Shown here in pieces: positions 36,201 to 45,756 of a stretch of 64,000 nucleotides of DNA (its first letter is position 1; each line of letters starts with the position of its first letter). Source of the DNA: Stentor roeselii. Its lineage: Eukaryota > Ciliophora > Heterotrichea > Heterotrichida > Stentoridae. The position numbers and the translations under genes are program-made. The DNA is taken from NCBI GenBank assembly GCA_006503475.1, contig RSEH01000072.1, positions 62,001 through 126,000 on the forward strand, given 5' to 3'. The notes under the pieces are model-generated. The model was given only the letters and a program-made list of their open reading frames with translations, was not told the origin of the DNA and did no database searches.

Positions 36201-38516
36201 AGTATTAGAAGTCTTTTTAAGTCACTTTTGGCGAAGTTTAAATGGGAAAATCAGCCGAGTACCTCGAGATCGGTTCATGAACGGCTTGTTGAGTGCTTTT
36301 TGCTCATTTTTGTTAGGGATAAAAATATTATCTTGGCAGTCACAGAAGAAGTCCTTGAGCAGGTAGAGTTAACTCTTGACACATTCCAATTACGAGACCC
36401 AGACACAAAACTAGCCCTAAGCAAGCACCTTTCCTCAACAGCAAACCTTCCACAAGTTCAAAACAAGTTATTAAAACGTATCCCAGTAGCAATCTCAACA
36501 ATAAAATCCTTCCTCCAATCAGGCAACTACGAAGAAAAGTTCAACGCAACACGTCTTCTCTCCTACCTAACGCGTTCTCCAGAATTCAACAACTCCGCCT
36601 ACGATTCCGGAATATTCCAAATCCTGTGCGACCTGATAACAAAGCTAGACTCAAAAGACGCGATGCCCTTAGTGAGTTCCTTAAGCAACCTTCTAGTTTT
36701 TTCAAAGATCCGAAGTACTGAAAACGAATGCGAGCATTTTTTAGTCCGAGGTTATTTTTCATCATTATTAAAACTAACAAAAGAAAACGGTAACCATTTA
36801 TTAACTGAGGCTTTTCTTGACCTGTTAACGAAACTTCTGGTGGAAAAAGAGTTTTCAGATAAATTGTTCGCAGACAAGACTTATAGAGTGAAGGATATCA
36901 TCACGGTGCTTATTCGAGCAATTCAACATAACAAGTGTGAGACTCGTGCTGATGTCAGATGTGAGAATCGATGCGAGATGAAAGACAGCATGTGTGAAAA
37001 ATGTGAGAATCTTTGTGATAATTTCTCAAGTCATCGATATAAGTTCTTTGTTAATGTGTACCCGGTTTCTTTGTTTATTATTAAAAAGTACGGGTTTAAT
37101 GTCGCGAGTCAGTTGATTAGACTGGGAAAATGCCACTCGAAACTTAAAAAACTTGATGTGGGGCAAAGTGCGATTGAAGGACTTGCAGATGCTCTTAAGT
37201 CGTTTCAGAATAAAAGGTCTATTGATCCACTTTGTGAGAATCTTTTGTGTGAACTTTGTATTTACTTGCAATTGCATAATGGACTGCTTAAGGACCCGGC
37301 CTTGTCTGAGAAACTTTTGAGGATTAATGAGGATATTATCAAGATTATCATTCATGAAAAAGCCTCGGATTTGCTTAAAGCTCGGGCTGGAGCTTTACTG
37401 CTTCATTCTTCTCTTATTGCCCCGATTAGTGATGATGTTGAAAGACTTAGGAATAGAATCAATCATGTTCAGTTTACTATGTCTTATGCCTCTTTGCCTG
37501 AACTTATCAATTTAAGTGTCTGGTCTTTGAGACAACTTTATCTTAAGGCTTCGAATACTAGTCTCAAATTTGACTTTCAAAAGGTATTCGTTCAAGGTGA
37601 ATCAGTAAAAAACTTAGTACCAAAGCTAGTCTTTCACAACCACAAGCCCCTTCAAGAAAACGTACTTCTCTGTTTCGGAACCTTATTCGAAGCACAAGAA
37701 TCCAAAGACATCTTTTTCAGACTAAACGAGCAACTCGACCACCTTCGCAGAATCTGGGACATCGGCGAGTCAGCCTATTCCCAACTCCTCGAAGAAAAAG
37801 CAAGCGAAGAAGACCTAAGCCTACTTTCCGCATTCGGTTTCACAATGAAAATGTTAGTAAAAGGTCACAAACAAGCTCAAGAAAAAGTAATAAAATTCGA
37901 CAAAGTCTACGACAAAAAATTCGACATTTTCCAGATGAGTTTAAAAATCCTAGAAAAAATGATAAAAAATAACTCAGAAGCAAGTGTAAAAATCTGTGAA
38001 AACTTCACAGAACTCATCAGAAACTTCTTAGAAAATTTCGACTTACATCCTCTTTTCCTCTCAACTCAGTCAAGTACTCCTCATCTTCAGTTGCTTCAAA
38101 AAATGCTTCATTCGAGCCCTTCTCCGACTTATGATCAGTTGAAAATCGATAATAACATTGTGCATTGTTTTGCTTTACTTGCTGATAACCCTGCTTTGAA
38201 GTTTCATGAAGACGCCAGGATGAATGAGTTTACGGAATTTGTTAGGCAACTGAATAATATGTATGAAAAAGGGCAGTACTTGAGTAAGACTGAAGTCGAT
38301 ACTCATTTCACTATTTTGAAGACTTTGAAGAAGTTGATTGAAATTAGAGCTGCGAAAATGCCTAGTCAGCCTTCTGATGATGATAGAGAAGCGTTTTTGC
38401 AGGAATTAAGCACTTTAGGAGGGCTGGATCCTTTGCTGTTTTATGAGTTTTCTAATGTTCCGAGTATTAGGGAAACTGCTACTGCTACTTTGGATTTTTT
38501 GGCACCGCCGGGTTAG
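33252..38516 (+). CDS. Very large ARM/HEAT-repeat protein
   Basis: 1,754 residues in one exon. After a Ser/Gly-rich basic N-terminus, almost the whole protein is helical repeat of armadillo or HEAT type, for example VRANSAWMFTALCVGGLIDP, EDFQKNGIWYLKHIIINSKLNQLV and GLAYNGLAALALHGKDAAPILLK. Such proteins are scaffolds. No catalytic domain is seen and I cannot name the orthologue. A Cys-rich insertion lies near residues 1225-1260 (CETRADVRCENRCEMKDSMC and following). Coding-strand composition resets abruptly at about 34943, 36361 and 37583. It follows the preceding gene by 14 nt. Confidence 0.85.
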   Translation: MNSEELLQLKKKAGPGSGASSIRSGKSGYKHKVSSSHSATSAIVRDLISHIPDKEKPQAEKLTQKIKEIKEEQQFEQSSHIFEELILPHNRVKFYDGKEEEVARLAEEAKNLKLLRENTTGIIQTAFTQQQKETIPRTEAIGKFQGKINTMVFAFRALKKMYFPNDLYRIIFARQWKDFDREAVLMFTSAFLSSRVFVAKYIERLAYKELLGLESQLPRSFSSAFLDVLVEQATGRYPGEIQNKVIQAVNALIRIPQFRSQLHGTLHKLFDYYNQNLIFASNLAAFVTLFAELALFEDIDYEEFSLLDLFLQLMRDPVKNVSQAMDILAKQAPELAAVILFEEEEVKEDFKEEAAATISEKATLNRKVSRKSSIASTTVRRLNTKNALMISQKTLHKNSDMSFNLSKPQKIHEMRKGYVEAINKKKKERVKDITELNLVDSREIVVQAARGLSRLMLPCNSVSFINNSGNAKKMIYFELLERGLVEQFLKDPCMKEEKSEVKRCLTTVITMFVLQTTKEKMYKGQYLYNFLIEIGILDYLSAWSKDPDLVVRANSAWMFTALCVGGLIDPLDLTRYGIIRDMFVLYIKLYDEPQSSQIVSEEAENIAENILKMYDYENFLDSLGNILNRVSKIQHLIFATLIFLSIHKDKNIISTVHKTTKKEVDKSVEENALCGLMELLHKDSETMKLFIEILIQFTICDDEDFQKNGIWYLKHIIINSKLNQLVESQNVDILEVFIAGCVCESQDIQQECVNVLTYLAIEKKAYSKNKEDPLLDALMYLTGVQFDTIRGLAYNGLAALALHGKDAAPILLKQANQDNYFETITKKLKVFRKNFIERKYKRKTVAKYTGINLLLNLSRRATIKYQGKVCDRIPLILDTIAAQNQLSSEENMNEVGCLQAIRALMSSSQIDIKQQEVVPFIDRVSRDKSFRCCRIIINNKFVPWCLKLLEDSKDLVKTLETVNLLRFVLYQFYHEMSFEQEETSIRSLFKSLLAKFKWENQPSTSRSVHERLVECFLLIFVRDKNIILAVTEEVLEQVELTLDTFQLRDPDTKLALSKHLSSTANLPQVQNKLLKRIPVAISTIKSFLQSGNYEEKFNATRLLSYLTRSPEFNNSAYDSGIFQILCDLITKLDSKDAMPLVSSLSNLLVFSKIRSTENECEHFLVRGYFSSLLKLTKENGNHLLTEAFLDLLTKLLVEKEFSDKLFADKTYRVKDIITVLIRAIQHNKCETRADVRCENRCEMKDSMCEKCENLCDNFSSHRYKFFVNVYPVSLFIIKKYGFNVASQLIRLGKCHSKLKKLDVGQSAIEGLADALKSFQNKRSIDPLCENLLCELCIYLQLHNGLLKDPALSEKLLRINEDIIKIIIHEKASDLLKARAGALLLHSSLIAPISDDVERLRNRINHVQFTMSYASLPELINLSVWSLRQLYLKASNTSLKFDFQKVFVQGESVKNLVPKLVFHNHKPLQENVLLCFGTLFEAQESKDIFFRLNEQLDHLRRIWDIGESAYSQLLEEKASEEDLSLLSAFGFTMKMLVKGHKQAQEKVIKFDKVYDKKFDIFQMSLKILEKMIKNNSEASVKICENFTELIRNFLENFDLHPLFLSTQSSTPHLQLLQKMLHSSPSPTYDQLKIDNNIVHCFALLADNPALKFHEDARMNEFTEFVRQLNNMYEKGQYLSKTEVDTHFTILKTLKKLIEIRAAKMPSQPSDDDREAFLQELSTLGGLDPLLFYEFSNVPSIRETATATLDFLAPPG

Positions 38517-38562
38517 TTGTTAATATTAGGTTAAATTAAGGATAGATTGAATAAGTTTCTTA

Positions 38563-39438
38563 TCAATTTTTCACTTTCATGAAAAGTCCTGATTTTGAAT
38601 GAGATTGATTTTCCTTTAACTGATTTCGAAGGTCTTGTTTAATCCCAGCCCTTGATCCAGTCCTAGATTTTGAAACTTTTCTTTTAAAGTTGTCCTTAAA
38701 GTAATCGCTTTTAGTACAAACAGGTGCGATAAGTCCACTGACCTCTTCACATCCATCATCTTCAACAATAAAAACAGGTTTTAATCCAAAAGCTTCAATC
38801 ATCTCTGTTTTATGAAAATTACCAGATCTATTCTCCCTAATTTCATCTTCATCCTCAGATATTTTCTTTCGAGAATTAAAAATTTCAGTCAAAGCCACTT
38901 TTTTCCTCATCACTTCAGAAGGCGATTCAAAAAATCCTTCAAATTCTCGAAACTTTGGAGTTTGTTTCAAATCATTTCCAATTGAAACGCCTTCGAAAGA
39001 ATTCAAATTCGTGACATTAAAATTTTTTTTCTTGTTATCAAGAGTAAAAGATGCGAAAACTAAGTTTGAAGTTAAGGGTTTGACACATGCTTTGAGGATT
39101 TTACACCATTCAAGGTGATCTTGCATTGATTCTGAGTGCAATGTGAAAGTCTTTTTAGTGAATTTGACTAAAAAAGGGAACTTCCAGTCACTTTTAACAG
39201 ATATTCTTGGATGGTCATCGACCAGGTCGAGGTCATTCAAGCTAAACTTTTTATTTTTCCTAGAAGATTTGTTTTTTCTATAAGAAAATGAGTATTCCAG
39301 CAAGTCCAGCACAAAAAATCGTTTATTGAACTTTCCAAATAGTTTCGAATACGAGTTTTCACTTTTAAGTTTCTTTAAAAACCCTTCAAAATAAGCAGGA
39401 CCTTTGAAAGAAGGATCAACGAACTTCAAATTTTCCAT
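38563..39438 (-). CDS. PH-domain protein
   Basis: 291 residues. A pleckstrin homology domain occupies about residues 15-120: YFEGFLKKLKSENS at its start, KRFFVLDLLEYSFSYRKN, a PRISV strand, FTLHSESMQDHLEWCKILKACV with the conserved Trp of the final helix. It would bind phosphoinositides or proteins at membranes. The remainder is charged and probably disordered. The stop codon is TGA, one of the few in the window. The start is AAAAATGG. Confidence 0.85.
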   Translation of the reverse strand: MENLKFVDPSFKGPAYFEGFLKKLKSENSYSKLFGKFNKRFFVLDLLEYSFSYRKNKSSRKNKKFSLNDLDLVDDHPRISVKSDWKFPFLVKFTKKTFTLHSESMQDHLEWCKILKACVKPLTSNLVFASFTLDNKKKNFNVTNLNSFEGVSIGNDLKQTPKFREFEGFFESPSEVMRKKVALTEIFNSRKKISEDEDEIRENRSGNFHKTEMIEAFGLKPVFIVEDDGCEEVSGLIAPVCTKSDYFKDNFKRKVSKSRTGSRAGIKQDLRNQLKENQSHSKSGLFMKVKN

Positions 39439-39471
39439 TTTTAAGACTTTTCATATCTGAGTACAAGTTAA

Positions 39472-40830
39472 TTATTGAATATATTGAAAAATTTCCAGAG
39501 TCTTCATAAAGAACAACCGACTCAGAAGTTCAAGTCCTTTATACAAACATTTCCTTTCCTTCCTATTTTCCTTAAGTCTCTCAAAAACCTTTTCCTTCAT
39601 CTGCAAGTCAGTCAAGTTAATTTTTTCCAATCTTTTAAAAGAACTATTAGACTGAATCGAGACACAAGTCGATATCTGGCATTTTTCTTCATAGTCCTTA
39701 AAAGAAACTTCAGAAGGTATCAAATCTTCTTCAAAGAACTGACTGTAGCACTTTGGTATCTCAAGTTGCAACTTCCAAGGAGAAGGTCTGAACTTATCAG
39801 TTGACTCTTGAGTCCAAGTTTCCTTAGAAGAATAAACCGCGTATCTTCCTTTAACCCTCCGGCTTTCAAGTCCTTTTTTCCTCGGCTCTTCTTGCCACTC
39901 ACAGTCAAAGCCAGTGATTTGACTGACGCCTTCCAATTCTTCTATTTCTTCCAAGTCCTGATCACCGAACTCGACCAAGTCTTCAGGACCTAAAACGACT
40001 TCTTTTTGAGTTTTACAACGAGAAACTTTTCCTCTTTCTTGAAGATCTGCAAAAGTTTTCCCTTCTTCTAAATTCACTGAAACTGGAAGACTTTCAAATG
40101 AAGACATGTTTGGAAGGTCGAAGCTTTGAAGGTTGTGATGAACTTTCAAGAATCTTTCATGAACGGCTTCAGGGAAATATGAACTTGTTTCGAGTTTTCG
40201 ACTTTCAAGGCTTTCGAGGCTTTCGAAGATTGAAGGGTTTTCAATGCTTTTTGGACTTGCTAGGCTTGGAAAGATAAATGAGTTGCAGGGACTTTTAAAG
40301 GACTTTTCTGTTGTTTGGTGGGAGTTCTGAGTTAATGCGGAATAAGGAGATTGAGGAGTGCGTGATGGGGCCAGGGTGTAAGAAAACTCTCTCGTGACCA
40401 GACATCTTCGAGGAGCTTTGGAATTCGGAATGAATGAAAATGTCTCGGTTCGTGTCATTGATAGTCTTCGAAAAGCCTGAAAATAAGTTTTCAAGCTTGA
40501 AAGGACTGATAAAAAATGATTCACTGTCACCTGTTTTATTAGTCTTTGAAAAATCTGCCCGTTTGAACGCTTCAGTATCAGCTGAAATGGACTTTCTAAG
40601 GATTGGACCTCGGCTTTATGTATTATTTTCACTATTTCAATCGCCGACTCCAGCTTCTGAATCGTTTTCTGACGACTTGATACCCGTGCTGAAGTTAGAG
40701 GTAAACAAGTTTTTTCAAGTCTCATCGATTTTAGTTTTATAAGCTTTTGTCTGGTGGGCGGACTGCAGAATGCTGTAGGGTTCTTAATTAGTCTTAGTTT
40801 CCGATTGCTGAGTCGGTCTTGTTCCATCAT
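39472..40830 (-). CDS. Hypothetical protein, Ser-rich with helical ends
   Basis: 452 residues. Helical, aromatic-rich segments lie near 105-145 (LIKQVTVNHFLSVLSSLKTYFQAFRRL) and at the extreme C-terminus (LELLSRLFFMKTLEIFQYIQ). The two look alike and may be a repeated short helical motif. The centre (about 150-330) is Ser/Pro/Glu-rich and likely disordered. No family is recognised. Two ATGs are adjacent at the start (40830 and 40827); the second is in ATGG context. Confidence 0.72.
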   Translation of the reverse strand: MMEQDRLSNRKLRLIKNPTAFCSPPTRQKLIKLKSMRLEKTCLPLTSARVSSRQKTIQKLESAIEIVKIIHKAEVQSLESPFQLILKRSNGQIFQRLIKQVTVNHFLSVLSSLKTYFQAFRRLSMTRTETFSFIPNSKAPRRCLVTREFSYTLAPSRTPQSPYSALTQNSHQTTEKSFKSPCNSFIFPSLASPKSIENPSIFESLESLESRKLETSSYFPEAVHERFLKVHHNLQSFDLPNMSSFESLPVSVNLEEGKTFADLQERGKVSRCKTQKEVVLGPEDLVEFGDQDLEEIEELEGVSQITGFDCEWQEEPRKKGLESRRVKGRYAVYSSKETWTQESTDKFRPSPWKLQLEIPKCYSQFFEEDLIPSEVSFKDYEEKCQISTCVSIQSNSSFKRLEKINLTDLQMKEKVFERLKENRKERKCLYKGLELLSRLFFMKTLEIFQYIQ

Positions 40831-41252
40831 TGCAATAAATTATGAATCATTTGATGTCTGGGTATATGGTTTATCGATAAGTAGAGAGGGATGCTGAGAA
40901 AAATGAGATGTTTGAGAATTAATTGGATTACCTGAGTATTTTTAGAGTATATGGAAAAAGGTAGAATTTTCAAGGTTTTGATATTCCAGCGATTTTAAAG
41001 CTTTTGACATCATTTCCATGAAGATTTCTAATTTTTTAATGAAAAAAACTGACTTTCTGCATATTTTCACCTGAGTCACTTCAAGTGATAATTATTTTTC
41101 CATTCTTATCATCAAAATTTCTTGATTTTCTTAAAAACTCCATCCTCAAATTTTTCCAGGTCTTTATTTAACGCCAAAACAAGGACTCCCTCCAAATTCA
41201 TAAAATATGAAAAATTTTATATTAACAGTTATCATGCAGATCTTATAATCTA
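40831..41252. other. Divergent intergenic region, nothing seen
   Basis: 422 nt, AT-rich, between a minus-strand start and a plus-strand start. It must hold both promoters. No repeat or small gene recognised. Confidence 0.5.
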
Positions 41253-41987
41253 ATGGAACAAAAGAAAAAAACTTCCTGCTGCTGTTTCGCGTTTTTCCGT
41301 CGAAAGTCTCCGAAAACTTCTCCAAAACTCGTCGAATCACAAATCAAGCCTCCAGAATTGCTCGATGTTCAGCCTGAGCAAATTCGTTCATTTTCATCAT
41401 CTCAAAAACTGGTCTCAAGTCACAATTTTCGTTCATGCATCGTGACCCCAGCTAGGAGGACTCCAAACCTGCAAAATATGATGAATTATAAGCTAAATCA
41501 AAGTTCTGACCTTAACTACACAATTGAAACTTCGATTTCCCGGCCAAATACGCTGAAAGAGGTGAATAAGATGAATCATTCGAGTCCAGTAAAAATACAA
41601 AAAGAGCTTTTAAGGAATGAGTTGAAAATTGTCACTGAAGAAGTTTTGAAAGGACTCGACAGTAACTTTTTAAATAAAATAGCAGCGAAAAACCCATTTT
41701 TTGTAAAGACCCCTGGACCATCTCCTGACTTTCTCAGCTGTCCTAGTGTCCTTGAGTCCCTAGGGTCATTAGGAGTGAGTCCAATAAAAAACGAGATCTA
41801 TCAAGAAGATAATTCTGACATAGAATCAATTTTTGCCAACACAGAAAGATTCAGAAGAATTCCTGATATATTCATCAGAGGTCATCAGCAGATAATGCCC
41901 CGTTTGAAGCCAACAACTCCTGTTTTCTGCACAATGAAAAAAGTGCTTCCACAAGTCAGAAAGGAAAACAGGTTACTTTTCAAATAA
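41253..41987 (+). CDS. Hypothetical protein with an N-terminal Cys cluster, likely palmitoylated
   Basis: 244 residues beginning MEQKKKTSCCCFAFFRRK. Three adjacent cysteines are flanked by basic and aromatic residues, a common site of S-palmitoylation that ties a protein to membranes. The rest is Ser/Pro-rich with one helical part (KIQKELLRNELKIVTEEVLK) near 115-135. No domain is recognised. The start is ATGG after ATAATCTA. Confidence 0.7.
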   Translation: MEQKKKTSCCCFAFFRRKSPKTSPKLVESQIKPPELLDVQPEQIRSFSSSQKLVSSHNFRSCIVTPARRTPNLQNMMNYKLNQSSDLNYTIETSISRPNTLKEVNKMNHSSPVKIQKELLRNELKIVTEEVLKGLDSNFLNKIAAKNPFFVKTPGPSPDFLSCPSVLESLGSLGVSPIKNEIYQEDNSDIESIFANTERFRRIPDIFIRGHQQIMPRLKPTTPVFCTMKKVLPQVRKENRLLFK

Positions 41988-42093
41988 TTTAATCAGCGAT
42001 TGTAAATAACTAACCTTACCAAAAACTCTAAATATAATCAAAAACCTCGAAAAAACTAAAGTTTAATCAAAATCTAATTAAAATCATTGAAAA

Positions 42094-42855
42094 ATGGAAG
42101 AATCATCTGGCAAGTCTCATGATTTTTCTTCCTGTCTCAAAGATTTAACATCTCGTTTAGACTCCATCGCTTCAGACACCAACCAGTTGACCTCTGATCG
42201 TCATTCTTACATGGACTTGAAGATTTCGCTGCTTCTCATGTACTACACCTCGTTTCTTTCTAAGTCACTTCAACCGCCGGGGAATTCTGAGACTTTTTCT
42301 AAACAACTTATTAAACTGAGATGCTTTGTTGACAGACTTAAACCTTTGGATCATAAGTTGCAGTATCAACTGGATAAAATCGCTCAAGGGTCTCAGGATG
42401 ATGACTTAAAACTCAAGCCTAATCCTCAAAATATGGATACTCAGTTAAGAGTCACTGAAAAAACTGGGGTTTATAAACCTCCTAAAGTTCAAGCTGTCAT
42501 GTTTAAGGATAAAAAAACTGAAAGGGATGAAGAAAGACTTAAGAAAAAACTGGCCAGGTCAACCCTAATAAAAAGCCTAAAAGAAGAATTCGACGACGCT
42601 CCCCAAGAAATCAGATCAGGTAAAAACAAGAAACTTCGTCTCCTAGAAGAAGAACAAACCAAATTCGAAGAAGAAAACTTCACTAGAATCAACCTAACAA
42701 AAGAAGACAAAAAGCTTCGCAGAAAGCTTTCAAAGCGTGAAGACGACGAAGCCGGTGAAGACATAAACGCATTACTAAAGCTAATAACTCCATCCAAGAC
42801 CAAGTTAAAAAAATCCTTAGACTACATTAAAAAGAAGCGAAAACTAGAAGAATAA
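42094..42855 (+). CDS. NGDN: Neuroguidin / Lcp5-like Sas10-family nucleolar protein
   Basis: 253 residues. Residues 45-112 match the Sas10/Utp3/C1D domain: LKISLLLMYYTSFLSKSL, then KLRCFVDRLKPLDHKLQYQLDKI, which closely follows the family's LRxxLEKxxPLExKLxYQIDKL. Next comes VYKPPKVQAVMF (about 130-141), a Lcp5/neuroguidin hallmark, and a strongly basic C-terminus. Lcp5 is part of the small-subunit processome for 18S rRNA maturation. The alpha-mannosidase gene starts 12 nt after the stop. Composition flips to A/C-rich at about 42556. Confidence 0.82.
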   Translation: MEESSGKSHDFSSCLKDLTSRLDSIASDTNQLTSDRHSYMDLKISLLLMYYTSFLSKSLQPPGNSETFSKQLIKLRCFVDRLKPLDHKLQYQLDKIAQGSQDDDLKLKPNPQNMDTQLRVTEKTGVYKPPKVQAVMFKDKKTERDEERLKKKLARSTLIKSLKEEFDDAPQEIRSGKNKKLRLLEEEQTKFEEENFTRINLTKEDKKLRRKLSKREDDEAGEDINALLKLITPSKTKLKKSLDYIKKKRKLEE

Positions 42856-42867
42856 CCTATTAAATAA

Positions 42868-45738
42868 ATGTGGTTTCTTTTGCCAATCCTAGCTTCTTCA
42901 ACAACAGTTCACTTCGTGCCTCATTCTCACATCGACGTGGGTTGGATCGACGTGACAAGTTACTACTACACCGAGCACGGTTCAAAGATAATGAACACCA
43001 TGCTTCACCTTCTCGAAGAGAACCCAAGCCGGAAGTTCTGCTGGTCCGAAGCCTTCTTCTTAGCAAGCTGGCTAAAAGACCACCCGGACTACAAGGACCG
43101 GCTAAAAACTCTCATCAAAAACGGCCAACTCGAAATCGTCGGAGGCGGCTGGGTCATGAACGACGAGGCCTTGACCGACTTCGAAAGCGTCGCAAGACAA
43201 GTTGAGGCCGGTCACAGGTTTTTAAGAGAAGAACTCGGCGCTGGCCCTATTAAAGTCGCCTGGCAACTCGACCCTTTCGGTCACTCGAGTTTGACTCCAG
43301 GTTTATTTGAAAAACTTGGATTTGAGTTCTTGGTCATGAGTCGAGTTGATGGAAATTATCGAGTAAAAATTATTTAGACTCAGATGAGGAACTCTGGAAA
43401 TATGGAGTTCTTGTGGAAGTCTAATTCTTTTGGAGCGGAAAAAGGACTTTTTACTCATTTGCTTTTTCATCATTATAGCTTACCTGAAGTACTTGATGAA
43501 CGGCAAGCTTCTCGTTGCTTTCAGAGCTTGACGAATTTTCAGAAGGATGTAAAGAAATGTGTGGAAGCTCTTGAAAATTATGTGAAATCTGTCGAGGGTG
43601 GGTATAAAAGTTCGAATATTTTGATTTTGTATGGAGATGATATTTCTTTTAAACATCTGGAGTCTTCTAGGAAACAGTTTGAATTAGTTGAAGCTTTAAT
43701 TGAACATTCAACGAAACTTCGAGTGAAGTACTCTACTCCTAGTGAGTACTTTCAAGAAGTTTTAAAGGAAGATTTGAAGTACTCTGTTTTTGAAGGGGAT
43801 TTCTTGCCTTATGTCTCAGAACATATCAGGAGACGGCCTCTTTCTTGGACTGGGTTTTTTTCATCAAGGCCTGCTTTGAAAAAAAGGGTGTTCGAAGTGG
43901 AGAACCTTGTAAGAACTACTGAAATTCTAGCGGGACTCAGCAGTTTTCAGGAATTTGAAGCAAGAGAAGTGAGTGTCTTGCTTCATCATGATGCAATCAC
44001 AGGTACTTGCCAACCGGACACTGCTGAAGACTACTTTAAACGGTTGAAACATGATGAAAAGATTTCATTGTCCATGATTAGTTCAGTCTTTCATCAAAAA
44101 ATGGAAAATTCTGAAAGTCCTTTTCAGATTTCTTTGCCTTATAAAGTCTTTTTTGTGTTTAACTCACTTACCTGGCCTGTAAAGAAAATAGTGAAAGTCC
44201 CGATTAATCAGGATTTTGGAAGGATTTTCAATCGGCTTCAACATTTTGAATCGCAAGTTGTTGAGGTTAATGGAGAAAAGGTTTTGTTTTGGGAAATGGA
44301 AATAGAGGGACTTAGTTTGAATACTGTTTTCTTGGTTGAATCGAGTGTTGGATGTAAACTTTGCAGTTATTCTTCTGTGCTTAATAAAACTGATGAGGTG
44401 GATAATGGAGTTATGAATTTTCAGTTTAATGAAGGACTTTTGGAGAGTATTTCATTTCCTGGACATCTGCTGTTTCTTGCTACTAGTTATATCAAATATG
44501 AGGTGAATGAAGGAGGAGCTTATGAATTTAGACCAAGGGTAAGTTTTAAGTAGTCTGCACCACAGACCATCGGAAAACTCGATTCATTTAAAATCTACTC
44601 AGGTCCACTACTAATCTACGTTGAAAGTATCTTTAAATACTCATCCAAAAAATTCATTCAAAAGCTAACAATTCCTCTAAAATCAACAGATTTCTACCTA
44701 AACATCTTGACTTTTTCCGAGATAGGCGACGAGATATTTCTGAAAATCTTTAACTCAAACAGTAAAAAAGACTGGTTATACACATTTAACTCAGCAGACG
44801 TGATAAAACGATACCAATTCGAAAAACGAGTAAACTGTTACGGAGAAAACGGTTTTCCAGTAGTAGGCGCTTTACTGATAGACTACAAAAGCACTTACAT
44901 GAATATTTTCCCAAAGTTCCCATTCGGAGCTCATCTAGCTGAAAACGATTATTTTTTGATTCACCTTCACAGAAACCCTCCATTTGACGATGTCCTCGGC
45001 TTAGGTTCTCCACTTCTCGATAAAGTCCCCGTCGAGCATGAATTTTTGGTGACCTTTGGAAAAACTGGAAGTTCTGAGTTATGGAAAAATTATCTTGGGT
45101 ATAAAAATAGTCCTAATGTCTTTGCTTATGCACAAGACCAGAGACTGGACAATGATCTTGAAAATGCTGTTCAATTGAATGAAAATTGGGAACTTGATGA
45201 TCAGCTTAAAGTTGGCAATGAAGATGATTGTGTTTATTTGTCTAGGATTTTTTTGAGGAATGATAAAACTTTTGCTAGTGTTTTGAATGTTTGTGATCAG
45301 GATCGAGAATTTAGGATTAATGATGCTTGGGTTGTTCAAGAGGTCCAGGCTGATGGGTATCCTTGGACTGAACGGCAGATGAATGTTAAAACTTCTGGAA
45401 GTATTACTTTTAAGATCAATAAGAATACTCCTGAGACTTTGTGGAAGTATTACCTGGAAAAAACCAAAAACCTTTCTCCCTACCACCTAAGAACCTTTGA
45501 GCTGGTCTTCAACAACTCAAATCCCATAAAATCCCAATCATTTATCGGTCTAAAAACCGAAAAATCCTCTCTTTTCACATCATCCCCCACGAGCAGGCCC
45601 GTATCCCACCCAATAACCGCAAAGCCAGGAGACCTTGAGCTTTTATTCGGTTCAGTTTTAGGTCTATTCGGCATATCAGTGGCATTAGTTCTAATGTTTA
45701 TGATATTCAAAATGCGATCTTCTAAAAAATTAGACTAG
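42868..45738 (+). CDS. GH38 alpha-mannosidase (lysosomal type) with C-terminal membrane segment
   Basis: Three exons with 15-nt introns at 43363-43377 (GTAAAAATTATTTAG) and 44539-44553 (GTAAGTTTTAAGTAG), both phase 0, give 946 residues. A short signal peptide (MWFLLPILASS) precedes the catalytic domain. Zinc ligands are in PHSHIDVGW (His21, Asp23), the nucleophile is Asp135 in AWQLDPFGHS, and HHDAITGT is at 368-375. It removes alpha-mannose from glycoproteins. A hydrophobic segment near the end (LFGSVLGLFGISVALVLMFM) followed by KMRSSKKLD would anchor it, which is unusual for soluble lysosomal members. Composition resets fall at intron 2 and about 45455. Confidence 0.95.
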
Positions 45739-45756
45739 TTTCCATAATTAAACTTG

